A stretch of DNA of 64,000 nucleotides from NCBI RefSeq assembly GCF_005217615.1, contig NZ_SZNK01000001.1:3126501-3190500 (forward strand), in the 5' to 3' direction. The translations under genes and the position numbers were made by a program. This DNA is from Brevibacillus antibioticus. GTDB taxonomy: Bacteria > Bacillota > Bacilli > Brevibacillales > Brevibacillaceae. Under the pieces are notes generated by a model, which saw nothing but the letters and a program-made list of their open reading frames with translations, was not told the DNA's origin and ran no database searches. Of this stretch, positions 1 to 7,652 are shown in pieces (positions within the stretch are counted from its first letter, which is position 1; each line of letters opens with the position of its first letter).

Positions 1-47
1 CGAAGACCATGATCGGGTACTTTCTGATCCAGCGAGATAACAGATAG

Positions 48-74
48 AAAAAAAAGCCCGGAGCGCCCCCGGGC
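48..74 (-). terminator. Rho-independent terminator after the ABC binding-protein gene
   Basis: On the minus strand a GCCCGG/CCGGGC stem is followed by a run of eight T (A-run at 48-55). It lies 7 bases past the stop at 81, so the binding-protein gene ends its transcript here and no permease genes are cotranscribed downstream. Confidence 0.85.
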
Positions 75-80
75 ACGATC

Positions 81-1268
81 CTATTCAAACGGGACGAATT
101 TACCTTCTTTTGCGACAACGACAACCGCATCACCAATCGGGTTGCGCTTCTCGTCAAAAGACAGTTTGCCGGATACACCTGTGAAGTCCTTCAGCTGAGC
201 CAATTTTCCGCGCAACTCTTCGCGATCTGCTTTTCCTGCGGCAAGCAGTGACTGCGACATGATGTACAGCGAGTCGTATGCTTGGGCTGCGAACTGGTCA
301 GGCTTTTTGTTGTATTTGGCTTCGAATGCTTTCACGAAGGCTTGTACTTTATCATCTTTCTTTTCAGGGCTGAAAGGAGTCGCAACGATTAAGCCCTCAG
401 CAGCTGGACCTGCAATTTCAAAAATTTTCGGATTATTAAAGCCATTTCCACCGAGAATTGTCCCTGTAAAGCCCAACTCACGTGCTTTTTTCACAACCAT
501 GGAGCCTTCCTTGTACAAAGCCGACACTAGCAAAGCATCTGGGTTTGTTTGCTTTAGCTTGGTCAATTGTGCTGAGAAATCCACATCGCCATTTGCGAAA
601 GTCGCTTCACTGGTAATCTCCAGGCCCAGCTTTTCAGCGGTTGCTTTCATGACCTTGTAACCATTTACGGAGAAGTCATCGTTAGACGCGTGGATTAGTG
701 CAACTTTTTTCAAGCCATTTTTCTCCCCAGCTGCTTTCATAGCTGTCGGGATTGCAATGGATTCAGGCAAAGAATTGCGGAACACGTACTCCCCGATATC
801 ATTGATTCCTTCTGACGTGTTGGAGATACCAAAAATCGGAGTTTCTGCCTCGTTTGCAACTGGTCCTGCAGCAAACATTTCACCGGAAAGGGTCGGTCCA
901 ATGATCGCCACGACATTATCCTGATTAATCAGTTTATTTACCGCATTAATCGCGCCTTCTTTTTCTCCAGCGGAGTCTTCAAACTTCAGTTCGATCTTGA
1001 GCTTGCCTTTGTTCGCTTCATTCAGCTCGTCCAAAGCCAGCTCCAATCCTGCTTTTTGCGCTTCTCCATAGGCTGCACCAGACCCTGAGAGGAATCCAAC
1101 GACACCGATTTTTGCTTGCATCTCTTGTCCGTCAGCGCTAGCTGCTTGTCCAGAGCTACCTTCTCCTGCTGCCGGAGCACTTGTATTTCCTCCGCTTGAA
1201 CATCCGACCATCAATACCGCCCCTAGCGAGATCGCCGCCAACGAGCGCATCAAATGAAATCCCTTCAT
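81..1268 (-). CDS. ABC transporter substrate-binding lipoprotein, branched-chain amino acid (LivK) type
   Basis: Predicted extracytoplasmic binding lipoprotein of 395 residues. The N-terminus is a lipoprotein signal peptide with lipobox LMVGC and the lipidated Cys at residue 23, followed by a Ser/Gly/Ala-rich linker. The rest matches the periplasmic-binding-protein type 6 fold, with motifs such as IGVVGFLSGSGAAYG near the start of the mature domain and VVAIIGPTLSGEM. The ribosome site AGAGGGGG lies just before the ATG. A sigma-A-like promoter (1325-1353) and terminator (48-74) enclose the gene alone, so permease and ATPase partners must be elsewhere. The ligand cannot be told from sequence: leucine/isoleucine/valine is typical, but amides, urea or aromatic acids are also known in the family. 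Confidence 0.88.
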   Translation of the reverse strand: MKGFHLMRSLAAISLGAVLMVGCSSGGNTSAPAAGEGSSGQAASADGQEMQAKIGVVGFLSGSGAAYGEAQKAGLELALDELNEANKGKLKIELKFEDSAGEKEGAINAVNKLINQDNVVAIIGPTLSGEMFAAGPVANEAETPIFGISNTSEGINDIGEYVFRNSLPESIAIPTAMKAAGEKNGLKKVALIHASNDDFSVNGYKVMKATAEKLGLEITSEATFANGDVDFSAQLTKLKQTNPDALLVSALYKEGSMVVKKARELGFTGTILGGNGFNNPKIFEIAGPAAEGLIVATPFSPEKKDDKVQAFVKAFEAKYNKKPDQFAAQAYDSLYIMSQSLLAAGKADREELRGKLAQLKDFTGVSGKLSFDEKRNPIGDAVVVVAKEGKFVPFE

Positions 1269-1324
1269 TAGAAAAGCCCCCTCTATTTTCTAAATAAATT
1301 GAATATATGAAGTTTAATCAAAGT

Positions 1325-1353
1325 ATTCTAAAAACGCAATTATTTTCGCTCAA
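1325..1353 (-). promoter_or_regulatory. Sigma-A-type promoter for the ABC binding-protein gene
   Basis: On the minus strand TTGAGC (1348-1353) and TAGAAT (1325-1330) are separated by exactly 17 bases, about 55 bases upstream of the start codon at 1268. The -35 overlaps a TGAGCGA motif that recurs 33 bases upstream at 1379-1385. Confidence 0.55.
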
Positions 1354-1375
1354 GTAAACTTAATTTTTCGACAAA

Positions 1376-1386
1376 CGATCGCTCAG
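1376..1386 (-). promoter_or_regulatory. Candidate regulatory site sharing an 11-mer with the fadB upstream palindrome
   Basis: The minus-strand sequence CTGAGCGATCG here is identical to 11 bases of the palindromic site upstream of fadB (4936-4949). It lies about 23 bases upstream of the -35 of the binding-protein promoter. Function is inferred only from recurrence and position. Confidence 0.3.
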
Positions 1387-1407
1387 AATTCCGTATCCAA
1401 ACATAAT

Positions 1408-1437
1408 AAAAAAGCGGCACATTGCTATGCCGCTTCA
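1408..1437 (-). terminator. Rho-independent terminator after trxA
   Basis: Minus-strand stem AAGCGGCA/TGCCGCTT (1412-1419 and 1428-1435) followed by a T-run. It lies just past the trxA stop. Confidence 0.85.
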
Positions 1438-1452
1438 GTCGTTGTTTTGCTC

Positions 1453-1770
1453 TTACAGATGTTTGCCTACAGTTGCCATGAGCGCTTCTTTTGGTTGGAA
1501 GCCGATCACTTTGTCTACTGGTTGACCGTCTTTGAATACGATCAGGGTTGGGATGGACATTACGCCAAAACGACCAGCAGAATCTGGGTTGTCATCCACG
1601 TTTACTTTGACGATTTTGAGCTGGGAGCCCACTTCACCGTCGATTTGCTCCAGTACAGGAGCGATCATTTTGCAAGGGCCGCACCATGGAGCCCAGAAGT
1701 CAACCAGGACTGTACCGCCTTGCTCTACTTCCTGGGAAAAGTTTTGATCAGTAGCATTTACAATTGCCAT
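1453..1770 (-). CDS. trxA: Thioredoxin
   Basis: Cytoplasmic disulfide reductase of 105 residues, the usual size for TrxA. The active-site motif WCGPC gives redox cysteines 30 and 33, preceded by the conserved VDFWAPW, and the cis-proline motif SIPTL is present near residue 75. A strong ribosome site AAGGAGGT lies 8 bases before the ATG. In Bacillus subtilis trxA also lies just downstream of etfA, which supports the assignment, though here a small coiled-coil gene and a terminator separate them. A terminator follows the gene, so it forms a short unit. Confidence 0.97.
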   Translation of the reverse strand: MAIVNATDQNFSQEVEQGGTVLVDFWAPWCGPCKMIAPVLEQIDGEVGSQLKIVKVNVDDNPDSAGRFGVMSIPTLIVFKDGQPVDKVIGFQPKEALMATVGKHL

Positions 1771-1911
1771 GAGAAGTTACCTCCTTGAATTTCAATTGCT
1801 AAATAAAGGTTCCTAACGGTAATCAGTATATCATTCAAACACCAAATTGACTACGCCGCTCCACACTTTGCCCTGCACTTCTCACTTTAGTTTGTCCAGT
1901 ATGTCTGCACC

Positions 1912-2199
1912 TTATTGCCCGACTTGTTTGAGCCGGTTAATCTCCCTTTCGTGGTCACTAACTTTCCGATGCAGCAGATCAAGGTCTGCATCGATATGTT
2001 TATTTTGGCGTTCCAGTCTATCCAATCGGCGCGTAGCGTCATCGCGGAATTCGTACATTTCATCGCGAAACGCGTACATCTCCTCACGAAAATCATACAT
2101 CTCTGTCTTAAATTCGCGTAGCTCCTCCTGCGTTTCTTTAACCAGCCGGTTATTCTCCGCCACCATGTGTATCAGTTGTTGCAAAAGCTGTTCGCTCAT
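1912..2199 (-). CDS. Small coiled-coil protein of unknown function
   Basis: A 95-residue, strongly charged protein with heptad-like spacing throughout. It contains three imperfect repeats of the form EMY-FR-E (EMYDFRE, EMYAFRD, EMYEFRD) around residues 33-53. No signal peptide or membrane segment is seen. The whole chain is predicted to be one long helix that could oligomerise. The start is placed at ATG 2199 because GAGGTGATC, a near-perfect anti-16S match, sits 5 bases upstream; a GTG at 2208 lies inside that ribosome site. It lies between the etfA terminator (2264-2292) and trxA. The family is not recognised. Confidence 0.7.
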   Translation of the reverse strand: MSEQLLQQLIHMVAENNRLVKETQEELREFKTEMYDFREEMYAFRDEMYEFRDDATRRLDRLERQNKHIDADLDLLHRKVSDHEREINRLKQVGQ

Positions 2200-2263
2200 C
2201 CCGATCACCTCTCCTTACTGCCTATTATACCAAGCAAGGAAAGCATAAAGTAAGCCTTGCGGA

Positions 2264-2292
2264 CAAAAAAAGCGCCCCCAAAAGGAGCGCCT
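2264..2292 (-). terminator. Rho-independent terminator after etfA
   Basis: Minus-strand GCGCTCC/GGGGGCGC stem with a TTTTGG-type loop, then seven T (A-run 2265-2271). It ends the fadR-fadB-etfB-etfA transcript. Confidence 0.85.
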
Positions 2293-2308
2293 AGTCATCA
2301 TCTTTATA

Positions 2309-3268
2309 TTAAACCAACACTTTTTTAAACTCAGCCGTCAGCAATGGCAGCACTTCGAACAGGTCACCTACGATACCATAATCAGCCACTTGGAAGATTG
2401 GCGCTTCCGGATCTTTGTTGATGGCAACAATGACTTTCGAGCTGGACATACCAGCCAAGTGCTGAATCGCTCCCGAAATCCCGCATGCGATGTACAGATC
2501 AGGTGTAACAACCTTACCTGTCTGTCCGATCTGCATGGAGTAATCGCAATAGTCTGCGTCACAAGCGCCACGAGATGCACCAACAGCTGCACCAAGTACT
2601 TCCGCCAGATCGTTCAACGGCTGGAAGCCTTCTGCACTCTTCACGCCGCGTCCACCGGAAATCACGACTTTTGCTTCGGAAAGGTCTACTTTGCCGCTTG
2701 TTTTTCTTACAACTTCTTTTACAATCGTGCGCAAATCCTTGATTTCCAATTCAACGGGTACCACCACTGCCGTTTTCGAAGAGTCAGCAGCGCTGATGGC
2801 AATGTTGTTTGGACGAATCGTAATAAATGTTGTTCCATCAACGAATTTGCGTGTTTGCGTTGCTTTTCCTGCATAGATCGGGCGAACAAATACTGGGCCC
2901 GCTTCTACACTTGTTACGTCCGAAACCAGACCGTAACCGAGTCGCGCTGCTACGCGAGGTGCGATGTCACGACCGATCGCGGTGTGACCCAAAACAACTG
3001 CATCTGGAGAAGCTAGCTCAATCAACTGCGTGAGTGCCTGCACATACGCATCTGGCGTGTACTGTGCCAGCGCTGTATGATTAGCCGTATACACCGTGCT
3101 CGCACCATGCTGACCCAATGTCACTGCATGCGTTGCTGCATCTACTCCGAATACACCTGCTACAATTTCGCCGCCCTCAGCCAATGCTTGTGCTGCAGTC
3201 AATGCTTCCAGCGACACGTTGCGAAGTTGTCCGTCACGTACTTCTGCCAATACAAGTACTTTTTTCAT
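2309..3268 (-). CDS. etfA: Electron transfer flavoprotein alpha subunit
   Basis: FAD-binding subunit of ETF (319 residues, usual length about 320), which passes electrons from acyl-CoA dehydrogenases to the quinone pool. The C-terminal FAD domain is clear: SRGACDADYC near residue 230, QIGQTGKVV, the CGISGAIQH motif and INKDPEAPIF. It begins 20 bases after the etfB stop and is the last gene before a terminator. Order fadB-etfB-etfA matches the B. subtilis fatty-acid degradation operon, so it is expected to be under FadR control from the promoter ahead of fadR. Confidence 0.96.
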   Translation of the reverse strand: MKKVLVLAEVRDGQLRNVSLEALTAAQALAEGGEIVAGVFGVDAATHAVTLGQHGASTVYTANHTALAQYTPDAYVQALTQLIELASPDAVVLGHTAIGRDIAPRVAARLGYGLVSDVTSVEAGPVFVRPIYAGKATQTRKFVDGTTFITIRPNNIAISAADSSKTAVVVPVELEIKDLRTIVKEVVRKTSGKVDLSEAKVVISGGRGVKSAEGFQPLNDLAEVLGAAVGASRGACDADYCDYSMQIGQTGKVVTPDLYIACGISGAIQHLAGMSSSKVIVAINKDPEAPIFQVADYGIVGDLFEVLPLLTAEFKKVLV

Positions 3269-3288
3269 GGATATCCTCTCCCTCTCGC

Positions 3289-4056
3289 TTAGATCACTTT
3301 CGCTTCATTGCGCAACAGTTGCACCAATTCCGACGTTTGAGCTGCCAATTCGCCAGAGAGAATGCGGCCCGCCTGTTTTTTCGGAGGCAATGTCTGATCG
3401 ACGATTTCTGTCTTTGCTTTTGCCTCATCGGCTGTAATTCCCAAATCATCTGCGCCGAGTCTATCCAAAGGTTTTTTCTTCGCTTTCATGATACCTGGGA
3501 GAGAAGGATAGCGCGGCTCGTTTAGTCCTTGCTGAGCCGTAATCAAAACAGGAAGGCTCGTCTCCACGACTTCCAGGTCTCCTTCTACATCGCGCTCTAC
3601 GCGTACGTTCGTCCCGTCCACCTCTAGCTTCACAGCAGTCGATACATGGTTAATTCCCAGTTCTTCTGCCAGACGAGGACCGCCTTGGCCAGCCCCGGAG
3701 TCTACAGCCATTTGTCCACCAATGATGATATCGAAGCCAACCTTTTTCGCTACTGCCGCCAATACTTTGGCGACCGTGAATTCGTCTCCGAACAGAGACT
3801 CATCATCTACCAGAACAGCCTTGTCCGCGCCCATTGCCAAAGCAGTGCGCAGTGCACTTTCAGCACGGTCTGGGCCGATGCTGATCACGGTTACTTCGCC
3901 GCCGTGCTCTTCCTTGAGCTTGATTGCCTCTTCTACAGCGTACTCATCGTAGGGATTAATGATGAATTCAACGCCATCTTCAGAAATTTGTCCGTTTTGG
4001 ATGACGATTTTTTCTTCTGTGTCAAACGTCTGTTTCAACACAACCACGATATTCAT
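3289..4056 (-). CDS. etfB: Electron transfer flavoprotein beta subunit
   Basis: AMP-binding partner of EtfA (255 residues, typical 255-260). It begins MNIVVVLKQTFDTEEK and carries the family motifs NPYDEYAVEEA, ALAMGADKA and the signature VERDVEGDLEVVETSLP-type region near residues 155-170. The ribosome site GGAGGAGG precedes the ATG. It is cotranscribed with etfA and follows fadB by about 50 bases. Together the pair accepts electrons during acyl-CoA dehydrogenation; no acyl-CoA dehydrogenase gene is seen in this window. Confidence 0.96.
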   Translation of the reverse strand: MNIVVVLKQTFDTEEKIVIQNGQISEDGVEFIINPYDEYAVEEAIKLKEEHGGEVTVISIGPDRAESALRTALAMGADKAVLVDDESLFGDEFTVAKVLAAVAKKVGFDIIIGGQMAVDSGAGQGGPRLAEELGINHVSTAVKLEVDGTNVRVERDVEGDLEVVETSLPVLITAQQGLNEPRYPSLPGIMKAKKKPLDRLGADDLGITADEAKAKTEIVDQTLPPKKQAGRILSGELAAQTSELVQLLRNEAKVI

Positions 4057-4108
4057 CAGGATGCCTCCTCCTTAGTGGTACCTCATACTTGTGAAGCTAT
4101 ATGCTTAA

Positions 4109-4882
4109 CTACCGATCTGCGAATTGCGGCTTGCGCTTTTCGAGAAATGCAGTCACGCCTTCTTTTACGTCCTCCGTCGCGAAAGCATCGCCAAAGAGCT
4201 TTGCTTCTTGCTCCAAGCCTTGTGACAACGAAAGCTCCGTTGTGTTATGGATGGATGCTAGGGCAAACTTCATGGTAATCGCGCTCTTACTTGCGAAAAC
4301 TGTCGCCAGCTTTTGCGCTTCTGCAAGCAACTGCTCTACAGGATAAACCGCTTCCACAAGACCGATACGCAAAGCTTCCTCGCCACCGATCATCTCAGAG
4401 GTGAGAATCATTTGTGTCGCTTTGCCACGGCCAACCAGACGCGGTAGACGTTGCGTACCACCGTAGCCAGGAATGAGTCCGAGATTCAACTCAGGCAACC
4501 CGAGCTTGGCTTCAGGTGCTGCCAAGCGGATATGGCATGCTAACGCAAGCTCCAATCCTCCGCCTAGGCAAGCTCCGTTAATTGCTGCAATAATTGGCTT
4601 CGGGAACGTTTCCAAGCGATTAAACAATGCTTGACCCTTCCTCGCCATTTCTTCTGCATTATCCCGATTCAGTTGGGTAAATTCTTTGATGTCCGCTCCC
4701 GCAATAAAAAACCGACCTTCGCCAGTCAAAACGATTGCTTTGATCTCATCGTTATTTTCCCACTGGTCCAAAAGTTCACTCAATTGACCGAGCACTGCTT
4801 GACTGAGTGCATTAGCAGGCGGGTTGCTAATCGTAACCGTAGCAACACGATCAACGATTTCTACATTCCAATGCGACGCCAT
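4109..4882 (-). CDS. fadB: Enoyl-CoA hydratase (crotonase family)
   Basis: A 257-residue crotonase-fold enzyme expected to hydrate trans-2-enoyl-CoA in beta-oxidation. Visible motifs are FIAGADIKEF (oxyanion-hole strand), NGACLGGGLELA near residues 104-115, and LPELNLGLIPGYGGTQ with the catalytic Glu in the second oxyanion region. The position between fadR and etfB matches B. subtilis fadB. The ribosome site GGGGGGAG is 6 bases upstream. A perfect 12-bp palindrome (4936-4947) lies in its upstream gap and may add local control. Specificity within the crotonase family is inferred from context. Confidence 0.92.
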   Translation of the reverse strand: MASHWNVEIVDRVATVTISNPPANALSQAVLGQLSELLDQWENNDEIKAIVLTGEGRFFIAGADIKEFTQLNRDNAEEMARKGQALFNRLETFPKPIIAAINGACLGGGLELALACHIRLAAPEAKLGLPELNLGLIPGYGGTQRLPRLVGRGKATQMILTSEMIGGEEALRIGLVEAVYPVEQLLAEAQKLATVFASKSAITMKFALASIHNTTELSLSQGLEQEAKLFGDAFATEDVKEGVTAFLEKRKPQFADR

Positions 4883-4935
4883 TCCTCTCCCCCCAAACTC
4901 TCCCCATATATAAAAAACAGCTACTTTTCCAATCC

Positions 4936-4947
4936 GAGCGATCGCTC
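4936..4947. promoter_or_regulatory. Perfect palindrome GAGCGATCGCTC upstream of fadB
   Basis: A 12-bp perfect palindrome in the fadR-fadB gap, just downstream of a possible -10 hexamer (minus-strand TACAAT at about 4963-4968, weak -35). It does not match the FadR consensus, so it would be read by another regulator. Eleven of its bases recur upstream of the ABC binding-protein gene (1376-1386). Confidence 0.35.
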
Positions 4948-5001
4948 AGTCTTGCTGTTTCCATTGTAACAAACGTTTTCATGCAAAAAAAGCTTTTCTT
5001 T

Positions 5002-5592
5002 TCATTCTTTTCCCTTCATACCAAGCAGGAAGAGGTTATGAATGGAATCAACATAAGAGACAAGGTCGTACTTGCACTGTTTCATCACCCAAGATGTCGT
5101 CACTTCGTCCAGCGTTCCAAAAATCATTTTGCGCGTAATCCGTACCTCAAGATCGGATCGGAATACACCCTGTTCCATACCCTCTACGATCACTTCGTCA
5201 ATGAGGTGAAAATACTGCTTCATCACGTTGCCGATTCCCTCACTAATGATCGGACTGGATTGGCGTAGCTCGATTTGCGTTACTTTTGCCAGATCCTGAT
5301 CCATGGATAGCTGGCTCAAGTGTGCATGAATGAGTACATACAGCTTTTGCTCAATGGTCGTCGCTTCCGAAATGCGTTTGCGGTTGGTCTCCACAAACTG
5401 GCCCATCTTTTCGTTAAACAGTGAAATCAAAATATCATCCTTGTTTTCAAAATAGAGGTATATGGTGCCGTCTGCTACCTTCGCCTCTTTCGCAATTTTC
5501 GATACCTGGGCACTGTAATAACCCTGTCTGGCGATTACTCGAACAGCAGCATCAATAATGGCTTGATACTTTTCCCCCGTTTTCTTTGCCAT
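5002..5592 (-). CDS. fadR: TetR-family fatty-acid degradation regulator FadR
   Basis: A 196-residue TetR-type repressor. The N-terminal helix-turn-helix (about residues 8-55) includes VSKIAKEAKVADGTIYLYF; the C-terminal part should bind long-chain acyl-CoA. Place in the lcfA-fadR-fadB-etfB-etfA order identifies it as the B. subtilis FadR (YsiA) counterpart, a repressor released by acyl-CoA. The start is ATG 5592: GGAGGT lies 5-7 bases upstream, while upstream in-frame ATGs at 5604 and 5616 lack a ribosome site. A FadR-type operator sits 36 bases upstream, so the gene is probably autoregulated. Confidence 0.93.
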   Translation of the reverse strand: MAKKTGEKYQAIIDAAVRVIARQGYYSAQVSKIAKEAKVADGTIYLYFENKDDILISLFNEKMGQFVETNRKRISEATTIEQKLYVLIHAHLSQLSMDQDLAKVTQIELRQSSPIISEGIGNVMKQYFHLIDEVIVEGMEQGVFRSDLEVRITRKMIFGTLDEVTTSWVMKQCKYDLVSYVDSIHNLFLLGMKGKE

Positions 5593-5627
5593 AACTACCT
5601 CCATGTTTACTAACATTGATGACTAAA

Positions 5628-5645
5628 TGAATGATCACTCATTCA
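5628..5645. promoter_or_regulatory. FadR operator
   Basis: TGAATGATCACTCATTCA is an 18-bp inverted repeat that differs at one defined position from the published B. subtilis FadR consensus TGAATGANTANTCATTCA. It lies just downstream of the -10 of the fadR promoter, where a bound repressor would block transcription initiation. Confidence 0.85.
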
Positions 5646-5650
5646 TAATT

Positions 5651-5679
5651 AGTGTAATACAGGGCCACTCCTCTGTCAA
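5651..5679 (-). promoter_or_regulatory. Sigma-A promoter of fadR-fadB-etfB-etfA
   Basis: Minus-strand TTGACA (5674-5679) and TACACT (5651-5656) with a 17-base spacer. The predicted start falls in the FadR operator at 5628-5645. This allows the fadR operon to be transcribed independently of lcfA. Confidence 0.75.
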
Positions 5680-5743
5680 TCGCAAGAGGTCAGCAAAAAA
5701 GGCCGCTTTCCACCTGGGATCGCAAGCCTCAAAACATCCGCTA

Positions 5744-7444
5744 CTAGCTCGTTTTGATTTCTTCCTTGGCTTCCCTTTTCTTCTTGTCTTCTTCTTGTAA
5801 TTGGCGACGCAATACCTTTCCGACCATGGTTTTGGGCAAATCTGTACGAATCTCGTATTGTCTTGGAATTTTATAGGCGGCGAGTCTCTGTCTGCAATGC
5901 GATTCCAGATCGTCTTCACTCGCGAGCTGTCCATCCTTGAAAACGACGAATGCTTTGACGGTTTCACCCCGGTACGGGTCTGGGACTCCGATGACTGCTG
6001 CCTCCTGGATGGCGGGATGCTCAAACAGCACTTCTTCTACTTCGCGCGGATAAATATTGAAGCCACCGGCTATAATCATGTCTTTTTTGCGATCGACGAT
6101 ATAGAAATAGCCGTTTTCGTCCATATAGCCCATATCTCCCGTCAAAAACCAGCCATCCCTTAATACGGCAGCGGTTTCCTCTGGGCGATTCCAATAGCCG
6201 AGCATGACTTGGGGTCCTTTTACGGCCAACTCCCCGACCTCTCCTTGGGGCATCTCTTCTCCTGTAGCCGTATCCACAATTCGGCAATCCGTGTCTGGCC
6301 ACGGCATTCCGATGCTTCCCGTAATGCCCTTTTCCCAAATAGGATTGGAATGGGTTACCGGAGAGGCTTCTGTCATCCCATAACCCTCGACCAGCTTGCC
6401 GCCGGTCAGCTCCTCAAATTTGAGCTTCACTTCGATCGGCAACGGAGCTGATCCACTGACGCATGCGTCGATGGAAGAAAGATCATGCTTCTTCAAGTCC
6501 GGGTGGTTGATGAGACCGATATACATGGTGGGTGCCCCTGGGAAAAGAGTAGGCTTGCACTTGTCGATCATTTCAAATATTTGCTTCACGTCGAATTTAG
6601 GAACGAGAATAATTTCTGCTGCGATACAAATGCCTTTGTTCATCACGGTAGTCATTCCATACACGTGGAACAGCGGGAGCACACACAAAATCCGTTCCTT
6701 TCCCATTTTCAGCTTGTAAAGGACCGCTTGGCACTGGACTGCATTCGCAATGAGATTGGCGTGCGTCAGCATGACGCCTTTGGCAACACCTGTTGTCCCT
6801 CCTGTATATTGGAGGAGCGCGATGTCCTGGGTCGGATCGACTGGTACTTCCACAGGCTTGGTAGCGCTTTCTTTTAATACGGAAAGAAAAGGCTCAATAT
6901 CTGCGCTGTATGTAACCTGCGGATTTTGTCCTTGTTTCTTCTGAACGAACGGATAGAGCCATTTTTTCAATAAGGGAAGGAAATCACCAATGCTTGTGAT
7001 GATGATTCGTTGAAGTGAGGTAGATGCACGGACTTGGGTAACACGTTTGTACAACAAATCCAGTGTGATGATGGTCTCAGCGCCTGAATCGTTCATTTGG
7101 TGAATCAATTCTCGCTCGGTATATAGTGGGTTGGTCATGACCACGATGGCACCTGCAAAAAGCGCACCGTAGTAGCTGATGACGGCTTGAGGAGTATTCG
7201 GCAGCATAATCGCCACGCGGTCTCCTTTCTTTACACCGCGCTTGATCAATGCATTGGCAAATTGGTATGACAACTGCAAAAGCTCTCGATACGTAATGCT
7301 TTTTCCCATGAAATAGATCGCGTTACTGTCTGGATACATAGCTGCAGACTGCTCCAGAAATTGCGTCAAAGGAACACGGGGGTAATCCAATGACGGCGCA
7401 GTTTCGGGCGGGTAATTGGCAATCCAAGGCTTGGCATTTGACAT
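5744..7444 (-). CDS. lcfA: Long-chain fatty-acid-CoA ligase
   Basis: Adenylate-forming enzyme of 566 residues that converts long-chain fatty acids to acyl-CoA with ATP. The phosphate-binding loop YTGGTTGVAKG lies at about residues 213-223; further core motifs are EGYGMTEASPV, GWFLTGDMGYMDENGYFYIVD and the C-terminal catalytic Lys region LPKTMVGKVLRR. The start is ATG 7444 (MSNAKPWIANYP), which has GGAGG eight bases upstream and aligns with the usual LcfA N-terminus; upstream ATGs at 7450 and 7459 are poorly spaced. It is first in the fatty-acid cluster. No FadR box was recognised in its own upstream region, only a weak half-site. Confidence 0.95.
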   Translation of the reverse strand: MSNAKPWIANYPPETAPSLDYPRVPLTQFLEQSAAMYPDSNAIYFMGKSITYRELLQLSYQFANALIKRGVKKGDRVAIMLPNTPQAVISYYGALFAGAIVVMTNPLYTERELIHQMNDSGAETIITLDLLYKRVTQVRASTSLQRIIITSIGDFLPLLKKWLYPFVQKKQGQNPQVTYSADIEPFLSVLKESATKPVEVPVDPTQDIALLQYTGGTTGVAKGVMLTHANLIANAVQCQAVLYKLKMGKERILCVLPLFHVYGMTTVMNKGICIAAEIILVPKFDVKQIFEMIDKCKPTLFPGAPTMYIGLINHPDLKKHDLSSIDACVSGSAPLPIEVKLKFEELTGGKLVEGYGMTEASPVTHSNPIWEKGITGSIGMPWPDTDCRIVDTATGEEMPQGEVGELAVKGPQVMLGYWNRPEETAAVLRDGWFLTGDMGYMDENGYFYIVDRKKDMIIAGGFNIYPREVEEVLFEHPAIQEAAVIGVPDPYRGETVKAFVVFKDGQLASEDDLESHCRQRLAAYKIPRQYEIRTDLPKTMVGKVLRRQLQEEDKKKREAKEEIKTS

Positions 7445-7590
7445 GGTCATTCCCTCCATCCCTTAAATGGCCTTGCCTCTCCCTATGATCTACATTCATA
7501 ATCTCTTCCTAATGACTATTGTATTCGAAACATATTCAATTTTCCAATTAAAATCATATATTTTCCTTTTTTTGGAACAAGTCTATTCGA

Positions 7591-7630
7591 CAAAAAAAAG
7601 GACACAGCCCATGATGAAGCTCGTATCCTT
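7591..7630 (-). terminator. Rho-independent terminator after the LCP gene
   Basis: Minus-strand stem AAGGATAC/GTGTCCTT (7623-7630 and 7598-7605, one G-T pair) with an inner GAGC/GCT extension, then eight T (A-run 7592-7599). It lies 23 bases past the LCP stop. Confidence 0.8.
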
Positions 7631-7652
7631 TGCCCTTATGCTCTTTCGCGTC

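Noticed and set aside
1..47. A plus-strand 14-codon tail (ends in TAG 45-47) that could be the C-terminus of a gene from outside the window
   Set aside because: Only 14 codons are visible, no family match is possible, and the hairpin right after it has its T-run on the other strand.
7460..7600. FadR box ahead of lcfA
   Set aside because: Only a half-like ATGAATG sequence is present; the second arm does not match.
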